Positions 43,589 to 52,370 of a stretch of 53,756 nt of DNA are shown here, piece by piece (position 1 is the stretch's first letter; every line of letters begins with the position of its first letter). The notes beneath the pieces are model-generated. The model did not search any database. It was not told the origin of the DNA and saw only the letters and a list, made by a program, of their open reading frames with translations. The translations under genes were made by a program, and so were the position numbers. This DNA comes from Lentisphaerae bacterium GWF2_44_16 (GTDB lineage: Bacteria > Verrucomicrobiota > Lentisphaeria > Victivallales > GWF2-45-14), in assembly GCA_001803225.1 (NCBI GenBank), contig MHBF01000126.1, forward strand, positions 6,986-60,741. Direction: 5' to 3'.

Positions 43589-44395
43589 ATGAAAATAGAG
43601 AGTCTTCAAAATCAGAAAGTAAAATATGCTTTTGCTTTGCGCGAAAGGCGCGACAGAGAGAGGGAAAAGAAAACTATCCTTGAGGGATATCGCGAGCTTT
43701 CCCGGGCGCTTGAGTTCGGAATGAAACTGGAAGAGTGCTTTTACTGCCCCGAAATGTTCCTGGGGGAAAATGAATTTTTCTTGCTGGAAAAACTCAAAAC
43801 TGCCGGGACGGAGATTACTGAAGTAAGTCCTCAGGTTTTGCGCAAACTTGCTTACAGGGACAGGCCGGAAGGTCTTATCGCCATCGCTTCTATGAGGGAA
43901 CACTCCCTTGATAAAATCCAGCCCGTAAAAAACGGCCTCTACATAATTGCGGAGGCTGTGGAAAAACCCGGAAACCTTGGATCAATTCTGCGTTCCGCCG
44001 ATGCCGCCGGAGCTGACGCGCTCATAGTTTGTGACAAGTGCACCGATATTTATAATCCAAACGTAATAAGGGCCAGTACCGGAGCTCTCTTCACTGTCCC
44101 CCTGGCTGAAGCATCGAAAGAAGAAACTGCCCTGTGGCTGAAAAATAATAATGTTAAACTTCTCGCGGCATCTCCACATGCGGAAAAGTTTTATACCGAC
44201 GTCGATATGACAGGCGCTGTTGCTCTGATGGTAGGCGCGGAACAATATGGCTTAAGCGATTTCTGGATGCGGAACGCTGACATTCAGGTGCAGATTCCCA
44301 TGCTTGGAAAAATAGATTCACTGAACGTCGCTACTGCCGCCACTATTATCCTGTATGAGGCCGCGAGGCAGAGAAAATGGGTGAAAAAACAATAA
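43589..44395 (+). CDS. TrmH/SpoU-type RNA 2'-O-methyltransferase
   Basis: 268 residues. The N-terminal substrate-binding domain (SLQNQKVKYAFALRERRDR) is followed by a SPOUT knot with the three family motifs: GNLGSILRSADAAGADALI, LMVGAEQYGLSDFW and DSLNVATAATIILYEA. Such enzymes use SAM to methylate ribose in tRNA or rRNA (RlmB, TsnR, TrmH relatives); the exact target is not readable. Its stop overlaps the start of the glycosyltransferase gene (TAATG), so the two are coupled. Confidence 0.9.
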   Translation: MKIESLQNQKVKYAFALRERRDREREKKTILEGYRELSRALEFGMKLEECFYCPEMFLGENEFFLLEKLKTAGTEITEVSPQVLRKLAYRDRPEGLIAIASMREHSLDKIQPVKNGLYIIAEAVEKPGNLGSILRSADAAGADALIVCDKCTDIYNPNVIRASTGALFTVPLAEASKEETALWLKNNNVKLLAASPHAEKFYTDVDMTGAVALMVGAEQYGLSDFWMRNADIQVQIPMLGKIDSLNVATAATIILYEAARQRKWVKKQ

Positions 44396-45558
44396 TGAAG
44401 ATAGCATTGCTCAGAAGGGTTTATGACAGCGATGGCGGCGGCGCCGAAAGAGTTGCCGCTAATTTTACGCGGGAATTTCTCAGGCTCGGGCATTCCGTAA
44501 CTGTTTTTTCCGAAAAATTCAAAGCTCAGAAAAACGCTTCTCCCGACTGGAACCCGGTCGTTCCCGGATATATCCCTTCTTTTTCGAAGACCCTTTCTTT
44601 TCACAGGGCTGTCCAGAAGGAGCTGAAAAAACACGCTTTCGATATTGTCTATTCCATGTGCAGGACTTTTCCTGCGGATGTTTTCAGGGTAACAGAACAG
44701 CTGCATTCCGAATGGATGCCCATAGGCTATTCAAAACTCGCCCTGCTTAATCCCCGGCACAGAAGTCTTCTGAAACTCGAAAAACAGATATTCACAGGCA
44801 ATAAAGTCCGCCGTATAGTGACAAATTCCGAACTTGTAAAAAGACAGATTATTTCAAGGTACGGGTTTGAGGAACATCGCGTATCAGTGATCCGCAACGG
44901 CGTTGATAGAACTGTCTTTTATCCGCCGGACGGCAAAAACGAGAAACTCGCACTCAGAAAAAAACTCGGCATTTCCACAGAACGTCTCGTTTTGCTTTTT
45001 GTTGCCGGTAATTTCAGAATAAAGGGCCTTGAGCAATCTATTCGTGTGATATCCGGGATAGAAAAACGCATAAGGGATAATATTCTACTGATGGTAATAG
45101 GAGGGGGCAATTCCGCTCCCTACGCAAAGCTTGCGGAGGACTTATCACTTTCCGGAAACATATCCTTTGCGGGAAGCAGAAAAAATATGCGGGACTATTA
45201 CGCGGCCTCCGACCTGCTTTTTTATCCGAGCCTTTATGAGCCGTTCGCCAATGTCTGCCTGGAAGCCTGCGCTTCAGCGCTGCCGGTGCTGACTACTGAA
45301 CTTAACGGCTCTTCCGAACTTGTCGAAAACCGGAAGAACGGCTATCTTGTCAAAAACGCTGACAGGATCGATGAAATGCGATCTGCTGTTACAGATTTCG
45401 CGGGGCTTTCAGAAGCTGTCCGCGCTGATTTTTCAAAGGCGGCATACGAAGCTTCAATCCCGTACGAATGGGAAAAGCACGCCGGAGAACTTGAGAAACT
45501 TTTCAAAAAGATAATCATGGAAAAAGAGAGCAATGGAAATAAAGACAAAAGAACTTGA
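44395..45558 (+). CDS. Group-1 (GT4) glycosyltransferase
   Basis: 387 residues. It starts MKIALLRRVYDSDGGGAER, the usual N-terminal loop of LPS-core type GT4 enzymes. The C-terminal domain has the donor-binding pattern DLLFYPSLYEPFANVCLEAC and SELVENRKNGYLV. The middle holds TNSELVKRQIISRYGF and VIRNGVDRTVF. It is cytoplasmic or membrane-associated and transfers a sugar nucleotide to a glycan or lipid A core. The ATG overlaps the methyltransferase stop by one base. The WaaP-like kinase behind it supports an LPS-core role. Confidence 0.9.
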   Translation: MKIALLRRVYDSDGGGAERVAANFTREFLRLGHSVTVFSEKFKAQKNASPDWNPVVPGYIPSFSKTLSFHRAVQKELKKHAFDIVYSMCRTFPADVFRVTEQLHSEWMPIGYSKLALLNPRHRSLLKLEKQIFTGNKVRRIVTNSELVKRQIISRYGFEEHRVSVIRNGVDRTVFYPPDGKNEKLALRKKLGISTERLVLLFVAGNFRIKGLEQSIRVISGIEKRIRDNILLMVIGGGNSAPYAKLAEDLSLSGNISFAGSRKNMRDYYAASDLLFYPSLYEPFANVCLEACASALPVLTTELNGSSELVENRKNGYLVKNADRIDEMRSAVTDFAGLSEAVRADFSKAAYEASIPYEWEKHAGELEKLFKKIIMEKESNGNKDKRT

Positions 45559-46354
45559 CAACGGAAACCTGATAATAAATGAGGAATTCGCGGAGCTGAT
45601 ACGTCATAACGGCCTTATTACAGCTAAAAAACTCTGGGAGATGAAAAGCGATCCTGTTAAGAGTATTCTTGAGGAACGCGGGACCGGGCGTTTTTTTCTT
45701 GAGCCACCCAAAGGCGCCGAATTTGCCGAAACTTATATAAAACGCTACAGCCCGCCTTCGCTGAAAGAAAAAATCAAGGCTTTTTCTTCTTTAAAATTCG
45801 AGAAGTATGACGCTTTTCATGAATGGAATGCCCTGCTGGCGTTTCACCGGCACAATCTCCCTACCGTGACACCTGTGGCAGTGGCAAGAGTTAACGGGCG
45901 GACCTGCAATCTGACATTGGGCATCAAAGATTACAAAAGGGCTTCCGCGCTCTTCGAATCGTTCAAGAGGGAAGACGGGGAAAGAAAACGCAAACTGATA
46001 AGAAAAATAGCGGAACTTGCCGGTGACATGCATGCGACGGGCTTTGCTCATCAGGATTTTTATCTGGTTCATATTTTTGTCAAAGAATGTGAAAATGACG
46101 CGATTTATCTGATAGATCTCCAGCGCCTTGTCATGGACGGCGCGTTAAGCAAAAGATTCAGAATAAAAGATCTGGGGCAGCTCCTTTTTTCCGCGCGCCC
46201 GTTTGTCAGCAGAACAGACATGATGCGTTTCTGGAAAGCATATACGGAAAAAGCGGGTAAAGAACTTTTCAAGAACAAGCGCCTGATACGTTCTGTTTTC
46301 GGAAAAGCGGATAAAATACTGAAACGCCATGAACGAAAACAGAAAAAGGCCTGA
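45533..46354 (+). CDS. Lipopolysaccharide kinase (WaaP/InaA family)
   Basis: 273 residues; overlaps the glycosyltransferase 3' end by 26 bases. The protein-kinase-like core is present: MHATGFAHQDFYLVHIF is the catalytic-loop segment (H-A-G-H-D-Y pattern) and IYLIDLQRLVMD is the DFG-like segment. Near the start RHNGLITAKKLWEM and later HEWNALLAFHRHNLPTVT match WaaP/RfaP. The family phosphorylates heptose of the LPS core, which stabilises the outer membrane. Direct coupling to a core-type glycosyltransferase supports this. Confidence 0.86.
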   Translation: MEIKTKELDNGNLIINEEFAELIRHNGLITAKKLWEMKSDPVKSILEERGTGRFFLEPPKGAEFAETYIKRYSPPSLKEKIKAFSSLKFEKYDAFHEWNALLAFHRHNLPTVTPVAVARVNGRTCNLTLGIKDYKRASALFESFKREDGERKRKLIRKIAELAGDMHATGFAHQDFYLVHIFVKECENDAIYLIDLQRLVMDGALSKRFRIKDLGQLLFSARPFVSRTDMMRFWKAYTEKAGKELFKNKRLIRSVFGKADKILKRHERKQKKA

Positions 46355-46359
46355 CGCTT

Positions 46360-46749
46360 ATGTCCAAATTCGGAGAAACGATAAACAGAGGCAAAGGCCG
46401 CATTGAAGCCGAAATCAGCGAGGCCGTAATCCAGTTTGAAAAAGAATATATGGGCAGAGGCCCTCTGGAAACAAAAACCTATATCATAGAAGACATGATA
46501 CTTGTCCGCCTGAAAGATGTCCTGACAAAAGCCGAACACCAACTGGCGCAAACGAGCGATCCCTCCGAGGGCAGGGAGCTTATCAAAAAAATGCGAGGCG
46601 CCCTCCTTGAAAAAGGCCGTCCCCTGCTCGAAGCCGTCATAAAAGACATTACCGGCTTAACAGTAAAAAGCCTCCACACCGACATCAGCACCCTTACCGG
46701 AGAGAGGGTGATCATCTTTTCCCTCGAAGAAGAAGCTTCAAGACGGTAA
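46360..46749 (+). CDS. DUF2294 family protein
   Basis: 129 residues, short and soluble. The whole chain matches the DUF2294 pattern: ISEAVIQFEKEYMGRGPLE, TYIIEDMILVRLKDVLTKAE, then RGALLEKGRPLLEAVIKDIT and VKSLHTDISTLTGERVIIF. The family is widespread in bacteria, often near sugar-nucleotide or stress genes, and has no assigned reaction. It follows the WaaP-like kinase by 5 bases, so it probably belongs to the same operon. Past its stop the sequence turns very AT-rich until the promoter at 46829. Confidence 0.82.
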   Translation: MSKFGETINRGKGRIEAEISEAVIQFEKEYMGRGPLETKTYIIEDMILVRLKDVLTKAEHQLAQTSDPSEGRELIKKMRGALLEKGRPLLEAVIKDITGLTVKSLHTDISTLTGERVIIFSLEEEASRR

Positions 46750-46828
46750 ACATTTCGCCCCCTCCTTGCAGATAATAAAAGCTTTTTATTTTAAATAAGT
46801 ATACTTTAATAAATAAATATATTTAATA

Positions 46829-46857
46829 TTGACAAATAGCTTTTAATGGTATATAAT
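46829..46857 (+). promoter_or_regulatory. Consensus promoter of the GntR-fusion cassette
   Basis: TTGACA (46829-46834), a 17-base spacer and TATAAT (46852-46857), both perfect. Transcription should start near 46864, about 23 bases before the ATG at 46887. A 12-bp AT palindrome (TAAATATATTTA) lies just upstream of the -35 and could bind a regulator, but such AT dyads arise easily by chance. Confidence 0.8.
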
Positions 46858-46886
46858 TGAGAAAAATAAGGAAAAAGAACTCCAGC

Positions 46887-48302
46887 ATGAAAAAGTACAT
46901 AGAAACAGCTGATAAAATCCTTGAGGACATAATAAAGAACAAGAAAGTGGGCGATAAGCTTGATGCTTCTGAAGCTCTCTGCAAAAAATATGCCGTAAGC
47001 GAAATAACAGTGAAAAAAGCAATGCAGTTGCTGGCGGAAAGAAAAATAGTATTGAGAAAACCGAAAGCCGGAACTGTGGTTATAGACAATCAGGAGGCTA
47101 AGTCTTTTAATATAATGTCCTCTAAAAAAGTTATCAGAATATTAACTATCAGGGATTGGAACTTCAGCAATGCCATCAAAGGTATCTGCCATAAATATTC
47201 AAAATATAATGAGGATGTCAGTTTTGATATAGATGATGAGTTGCCCAGTTTTGACACGTCTAAAATCTACGAAAAAGCCGATACTGATATCTTCCTTGTT
47301 AATACATGGCTTATGAGAGAGATTGTCACTGGAGAACGTGTAAAGAATTTTTTGCCGTTTGATGAAATTCCAGGTTTGTGGTATGAAGCTTCGGACTCAT
47401 TCGAGGAAGTTACGAAATGGTGTACGGCAGATTCAAAGCTCATGTGTATGCCGATAAGTTTTACCACAGTGTTGACATGTATTAACAGGGATAAGAAAAA
47501 CGCCTTGCCAGTTTCCCGTTTTGAAAATATGAAGCTGGATGAATTCAAGGACATTCTGATAAAATCAAAAGGCGCAGACGGAGATATTTATCCTTTTTAC
47601 GTGAATACGACAATGAACCGCTGGCCTCTGACCATGAAGAGCCTTGGCGGGGAGCTCTTTTCAAAAGATGGAAAGAAATGTCTTCTGGACAGTAATGAAT
47701 GCGTAAAGGCAATAAATTTCATGCTTGACCTGATGTATAATTCGAAATGCTGTCCGCCTGTAACTTTTTCGGAGGAAATGTCCAGAGGTATGAGGGATAT
47801 TTTCAAATGTGGAAAATTTACGTATGCATGGAACAGCGGGGCAGCAATGAACGGGAATTATGATTTTAATATTGCTTTTGCCCCTCTTCCTTACGAAAAG
47901 CGGCGGGCCAGCCATCTCCTGATTGAAGGCCTCATGGTAAACAGAGCGACTGATAAACTTGATACGATAAGAGATTTTCTCAATTTCATACAGCTTTATG
48001 AAAACAGAAAATTTATATCCGATAATTCCGACGGCATATCCTGCAACAGGGCTATGGCTGGGATTTACACCGAGGAAATGAATAAAAAATATGAAGGTTT
48101 CAATCATTTCATCAAATCCCTGGAATACGCGGAACCGTTGGTGCGCGTCCCGGAGAACAGCCTTATAAAAAAGATATCTGAAAAACTTTATCCTGTATGG
48201 CTTGGGGTAGAATCGGCAAAAGCCGCGTGCCGTAGTATAAGCGCCGAAATAAACGAGGATTTAAAAATGCGTAAAAAAGGAAATTCCATTGATGAAAAGT
48301 AA
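46887..48302 (+). CDS. GntR DNA-binding domain fused to a solute-binding-protein-like domain
   Basis: 471 residues from the ATG (a TTG ten codons earlier overlaps the -10 box and is not used). Residues 1-70 are a GntR winged helix (ILEDIIKNKKVGDKLDASEA, YAVSEITVKKAMQLLAERK, IVLRKPKAGTVVI). From about residue 85 to the end the chain resembles a type-1 extracellular solute-binding protein: VIRILTIRDWNFSNAIKGI, a KADTDIFLVNTWL hinge, and FAPLPYEKRRASHLLIEGLMV near residue 345, like the end-lobe of MalE-type proteins. No signal peptide is present, so the sugar sensor must be cytoplasmic. Weak Shine-Dalgarno. It leads a cassette with Gfo/Idh, prepilin-like and beta-helix genes and is probably its regulator. 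Confidence 0.78.
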   Translation: MKKYIETADKILEDIIKNKKVGDKLDASEALCKKYAVSEITVKKAMQLLAERKIVLRKPKAGTVVIDNQEAKSFNIMSSKKVIRILTIRDWNFSNAIKGICHKYSKYNEDVSFDIDDELPSFDTSKIYEKADTDIFLVNTWLMREIVTGERVKNFLPFDEIPGLWYEASDSFEEVTKWCTADSKLMCMPISFTTVLTCINRDKKNALPVSRFENMKLDEFKDILIKSKGADGDIYPFYVNTTMNRWPLTMKSLGGELFSKDGKKCLLDSNECVKAINFMLDLMYNSKCCPPVTFSEEMSRGMRDIFKCGKFTYAWNSGAAMNGNYDFNIAFAPLPYEKRRASHLLIEGLMVNRATDKLDTIRDFLNFIQLYENRKFISDNSDGISCNRAMAGIYTEEMNKKYEGFNHFIKSLEYAEPLVRVPENSLIKKISEKLYPVWLGVESAKAACRSISAEINEDLKMRKKGNSIDEK

Positions 48303-49296
48303 TATCAGGCTTGCTTTAATCGGGGCAGGTTCGTTTGCCGGAACGATGCATTATCCGGCCTTATCGCGAATGGGGGATGTGGAATTATCTGCGATTTGTG
48401 ATGTCAACGAGGAAAAGCTTAAAAGCACGGGAGAAAAATTCGGAATTAAAAAGACTTTTACGGACTACAGGAAAATGCTTGATGAAGTCAAGCCTGATGC
48501 TGTTTATGTCATAATGCCTCCATATCTGATCTTTGATGTTGCCGCCGATGTGATTGAAAGAAAATATCCGCTTTTTGTCGAGAAACCGCCCGCCGTTACC
48601 AGTATGCAGGCGGAATGCCTCGGGCGCATGGCATTGAAAAACAACGTATTGACGGCTGTGGGGTTTCAAAGACGCTATCATCCGCTTGTACATGCATGCT
48701 GGCAGACATTCAACGGCGCCCAACCCGTGCCGCATGCTGTTTTTTCCTATTATAAGTGTGTTTCTGCTGAATATCCGTATTACAGGGGGGCCATGAGCAT
48801 TCTGCATTGCGACGCGATACACGCGATAGACGCAGCACGTTACTATTGCGGGCTTTCGGAGCTTAAAAATATAAAGGCACTTGTCAGAAAAGATGATTTT
48901 TGGTACCAAAGTTCTTTTGAAGTGCTTGTGGAATTTGAAAACGGAAATTCGGCCGTCCTGCTGATTCGCTGGCGGAGCGGACGGCGTTTCCTAGAATTTG
49001 AGTTTAACGCTCCGGGAAAACTGGCCGTGATTGATACCGACGGCAAAGGAAAAGTATGGGCTGATAACAATACGGCCCCGGTTTTTTCCTCGAACTGTTC
49101 GGCAATCGTGAAATCCGACGAATATATAATCATGAGCGGAATTTTTGCCGAAAACAGAGCTTTCATTGATGCCGTTAAAAATGGCAACACTCTTCATAAC
49201 AGCATCCAGGATGCCGCTGAATCAATGAAGCTTGCGGATGAAATATACAGATGCGCAGAAAATTATACAGTAAATGAGGTGTCAAAATGTTCCTGA
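48292..49296 (+). CDS. Gfo/Idh/MocA-family dehydrogenase
   Basis: 334 residues. Its ATG overlaps the GntR-fusion stop by 11 bases, so the two are coupled. The Rossmann loop LALIGAGSFAGTMHYPAL is intact, and the family motif FVEKPPAVTS lies near residue 100. The C-terminal domain has VGFQRRYHPLVHA and SILHCDAIHAIDAARYY, with the conserved D/H cluster. It should be an NAD(P)-dependent enzyme acting on a sugar or inositol-like compound. A related gene occupies the same relative place in the cassette at 22790. Confidence 0.88.
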   Translation: MKSNIRLALIGAGSFAGTMHYPALSRMGDVELSAICDVNEEKLKSTGEKFGIKKTFTDYRKMLDEVKPDAVYVIMPPYLIFDVAADVIERKYPLFVEKPPAVTSMQAECLGRMALKNNVLTAVGFQRRYHPLVHACWQTFNGAQPVPHAVFSYYKCVSAEYPYYRGAMSILHCDAIHAIDAARYYCGLSELKNIKALVRKDDFWYQSSFEVLVEFENGNSAVLLIRWRSGRRFLEFEFNAPGKLAVIDTDGKGKVWADNNTAPVFSSNCSAIVKSDEYIIMSGIFAENRAFIDAVKNGNTLHNSIQDAAESMKLADEIYRCAENYTVNEVSKCS

Positions 49297-49979
49297 AAAG
49301 CAAGAATTACGCTTTAATTGTGAAGCATTCCCTGTGCTGTTTTATTTTTACGATGATCGAGCTCTTGATTGTGATAGCAATAATATTCATTCTCGCGAGC
49401 CTGCTTTTTCCGGGACTGAAAAAAGCACGGGATACAGCGCTTGCTATAAGCTGTACCAGTAAACTGAAGCAGATTGGGACTATAGTCAGCTATTATGAAA
49501 ATGATTATAACGGTTATATTCCTCCATGCATGTGGTCGCCTGATGCTGATGCATACGTATGGCCCATGATATTATATCCGTACAATAATTCTTTATTTTC
49601 CAAGGATGGGAAAGGACAAAAAGCATGGACACCGTCCTGTCCGGGTGATAAAAAGACGGATGAGGGAAAACTTTTGGGAGATCATACATATATTGATTAT
49701 TCCAAGTATAATTTTGGTGGATATGGCATGAACGACAAATTTGGATGCTATGGATCGCAGGAATGGTCTCCCAGAATTAAGTCAGGCCAGCTTGGCAATC
49801 CATCCTTGACACTTATGTTCTGCGACAGTTATTATTACCAGATTACCAAGAGTTTTTGGGATGATGTGAATAGTTTTACAGCGTTCCGGCATAATAATGG
49901 CCTGAACATAATGTTTGCGGATTATCATGTTTCTTCGAAGAAAAAAGGCCCGGCCTCAATAGTACGCTGGGATAAATAA
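49287..49979 (+). CDS. Prepilin-like secreted protein (FTMIEL signal)
   Basis: 230 residues; overlaps the dehydrogenase stop by 10 bases, with GAGG upstream. The leader ends [16 protein letters not shown] with Glu at +5 after the presumed cleavage site; the residue before F is Ile rather than Gly, so processing may be poor or non-canonical. A long hydrophobic helix follows, then KKARDTALAISCTSKLKQIG. The soluble part is rich in Tyr, Trp and Asp. The C-terminal motif FRHNNGLNIMFADYHVSS is typical of these prepilin-like proteins. Probably processed by prepilin peptidase and anchored in the envelope. No pilus genes are nearby. Confidence 0.82.
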   Translation: MFLKSKNYALIVKHSLCCFIFTMIELLIVIAIIFILASLLFPGLKKARDTALAISCTSKLKQIGTIVSYYENDYNGYIPPCMWSPDADAYVWPMILYPYNNSLFSKDGKGQKAWTPSCPGDKKTDEGKLLGDHTYIDYSKYNFGGYGMNDKFGCYGSQEWSPRIKSGQLGNPSLTLMFCDSYYYQITKSFWDDVNSFTAFRHNNGLNIMFADYHVSSKKKGPASIVRWDK

Positions 49980-50013
49980 ATTGAACACCTGACAAACAGA
50001 GGGAGATTGAATT

Positions 50014-51801
50014 ATGAATGCAAGAGTTAAAGCGGGTTATAGCATTTTTTTGAGCGCCATTATTGCTGTGGCAATGCAGACGAGTGTGATATCACAGGAA
50101 AAAAATAGTGAACTGTATGTATCGTTAAAGGGAAATGACAACGCATCAGGAACGAGAGAGTTACCGTTCCGCAGCATTCAACATGCTGTTAAAAATGCTG
50201 TTCCCGGTACTGCAATATATGTTCATGGCGGAGTGTATAATGAAAGCGTATATGTCGATAAAAGCGGTACATCTGAAAAATATATTACAATACAGAATTA
50301 CCCCGGAGAGAAACCGGTACTGGATTTGAAATTTGAAAAACCCTTCGGCTTTGCTATTGAAGGCTCATATATCATAATCAGGGGATTTGAAATAAAAAAC
50401 GTAAGCTGCGACATGGAACTGAAGCCGGATATCAAGGGAAATCCTCCAAGTATCATAGGGGGCGTGATGATACTGCCCCCCGCGCACCATTGCAGGATTG
50501 AGAATAACCTTATTCATCATATTATTGGAAATAAAAAGAAAACGCCGGACGGGATTTATGTCGAGAATGGAACTGATTTTATTACGATTAAAAACAACAC
50601 CATTCATAATGTTGCCGGACGTACTGAAGCAATGGGCATACTTGCGTGCGCCGGGGAAGGCTTTCTGATATCCAATAATCTTGTCTATTTTTGTGACAAG
50701 GAAGGCATAAGGATTATGTCGAGAAAATACGATTCGGAAAATACGGTTGAAAACAATATCGTGCTTTATTGCCACATGGGAATATCTTTCAACAGTTGCT
50801 GGAGTGACAGGAAAACTGTAGGAAAGAATAATTTCTGTGGGTGGAACTGGGGCAGGGGAATGAATCCGAAACATACAAAGAATGTTGTCCTTGAACATAA
50901 TACCATTTATGGAAATGAAGAATGGGGAATTGATATCCACGGAAACGGGCAGTCCACAAAGAAAGACAACACAAATCCGCGTGTGATGAATAATATTTTC
51001 AGCATGAACAGCGTTTCGTGGCTCCTGTTGAGAAGCCAGATATTTTCAGGATTGGCCGATTATAATTTCTACCAGTATAAGAATGGCGCGGTACTGGGGG
51101 CTTTCAGTTCCGAACCCGGAGATGTATGTTACAACCTGAATGAAGTGAGGGAGAAAACTAAAAAATCAAAATCATTTGTTTCATCATGTGAAATGCACGG
51201 AATTGCCGGAGACCCCATGTTCACGGCGTCAGAGAGATTCGATTTCAGGCTCAATGCCTCTTCTCCCGCCAAAAATGCCGGAAGTGACGGCAGGGACATG
51301 GGGGTTCTGGAAGAGGCGTTGAAAAGCGTAGGAGCTGACGGACTTTACAGCCTTGCAAAAATACCTGATTTGGGAAAGATAAAAGCTACGGTCGAAAGCT
51401 TTTCCTCTGAGACACCTGAAGGGAAGGCTGCTAATTTGGTTGACGGCAACAGAAACAGTTTCTGGGAGGTGGATTGCAAAAAAGATAAGGAAAAAGAAGT
51501 GATATTCAAGTTCCCTGCTGAATATGAAATAGAGAATATTATTATAACCAAATATGGTGGCGGAGAAAAATATTTTTATAAGGACTTCGAACTATATTAT
51601 CTTGGAAACAGTTCCGGCGATTGGAAAAAAGTGCCGCCTTCTCCCGAACATCCTTTTAGCGGTTTCGGGATTATATATAACGGAGAAATATGGACATTGC
51701 CTCCAAGCATAAAGACACAGAAACTGAAACTGAAAATATTTTCGTCTTACGGTGAGACAATACGTATTCCCGAAATATTGTTTTTCAAAAAAAACAAATA
51801 G
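50014..51801 (+). CDS. Secreted right-handed beta-helix protein with discoidin-like C-terminus
   Basis: 595 residues. Signal peptide MNARVKAGYSIFLSAIIA, then to about residue 28. GGGAG lies before the ATG. From residue 32 an ELYVSLKGNDNASGT start and PFRSIQHAVKNAVPGTAIYV open a parallel beta-helix (DUF1565 type). Many N-rich rungs follow (ENNLIHHIIGN, IKNNTIHNVAG, ISNNLVYFCDK, VENNIVLYCH) up to about residue 400. Residues about 455-595 look like a discoidin/F5-8 type binding module (AANLVDGNRNSFWEVD, FELYYLGNSSGDW). Such helices are common in polysaccharide lyases, but the catalytic family and substrate cannot be assigned. Last gene of the GntR-led cassette. Confidence 0.82.
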   Translation: MNARVKAGYSIFLSAIIAVAMQTSVISQEKNSELYVSLKGNDNASGTRELPFRSIQHAVKNAVPGTAIYVHGGVYNESVYVDKSGTSEKYITIQNYPGEKPVLDLKFEKPFGFAIEGSYIIIRGFEIKNVSCDMELKPDIKGNPPSIIGGVMILPPAHHCRIENNLIHHIIGNKKKTPDGIYVENGTDFITIKNNTIHNVAGRTEAMGILACAGEGFLISNNLVYFCDKEGIRIMSRKYDSENTVENNIVLYCHMGISFNSCWSDRKTVGKNNFCGWNWGRGMNPKHTKNVVLEHNTIYGNEEWGIDIHGNGQSTKKDNTNPRVMNNIFSMNSVSWLLLRSQIFSGLADYNFYQYKNGAVLGAFSSEPGDVCYNLNEVREKTKKSKSFVSSCEMHGIAGDPMFTASERFDFRLNASSPAKNAGSDGRDMGVLEEALKSVGADGLYSLAKIPDLGKIKATVESFSSETPEGKAANLVDGNRNSFWEVDCKKDKEKEVIFKFPAEYEIENIIITKYGGGEKYFYKDFELYYLGNSSGDWKKVPPSPEHPFSGFGIIYNGEIWTLPPSIKTQKLKLKIFSSYGETIRIPEILFFKKNK

Positions 51802-51823
51802 GCTGATTTTCCCGGAAAAATCT

Positions 51824-52240
51824 TCACTTATCGGAGGATTTTGATTTTGCCTTGATTTTTTCTTCGAATTGGAATTTGCTTTTGAAGGCGTTATCGAACT
51901 TGCGGAACTTTTCGGCTATGTCGTTTTCCAGCGTCTTTTTTTTCCTGACACTCTCGCTGAATATATCTGAACATTTTTCTTTTCCCTCGGAATAAATAAT
52001 ATCAACGTAATCTTTCATGCTCCGGGTAAGCGAACTGATTGCCGCGCCTGATTTGCCGTCAGGCTTTATCTTGCCCAGGTCATTGTTTTCCGAACCTGAA
52101 TTTTCTGTTTTTTGCGCGGACTGGGATTGAGCTTTATTTGTTTTGACCTGAGTTTCTTCCGTTAATACGGCAGGACTGCCGCAGAAAAAGGCGGAGACTG
52201 TAAAAAATAATAAAAACTTTATATTAATGTTGGCAGACAT
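51824..52240 (-). CDS. Small secreted protein of unknown function
   Basis: 138 residues from the Met at 52240. The signal peptide is MSANINIKFLLFFTVSAFFC to about residue 22; the frame extends 26 codons upstream, but without a signal-like start. A Q/S/N-rich linker (KTNKAQSQSAQKTENSGSEN) is followed by a charged helical region (SLTRSMKDYVDIIYSEG; FRKFDNAFKSKFQFEEK). No family is recognised. Convergent with the beta-helix gene and divergent from the MoxR gene. Confidence 0.55.
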   Translation of the reverse strand: MSANINIKFLLFFTVSAFFCGSPAVLTEETQVKTNKAQSQSAQKTENSGSENNDLGKIKPDGKSGAAISSLTRSMKDYVDIIYSEGKEKCSDIFSESVRKKKTLENDIAEKFRKFDNAFKSKFQFEEKIKAKSKSSDK

Positions 52241-52370
52241 ATTTTTTTTGTGGTTTAAAGTATAGTATAGCATAAAAGGCGAGAAAAAATCGGAAGAAGC
52301 GAACTTTTTCTGAAACAATGTGTCTATATGCAGTAAACATTGGATTTATTAAAAGAGGAGCAAGAGCAAT

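Noticed and set aside
46780..46800. Terminator after the DUF2294 gene
   Set aside because: The stem AAAAGC/GCTTTT is only a few AT-rich pairs; too weak to call.
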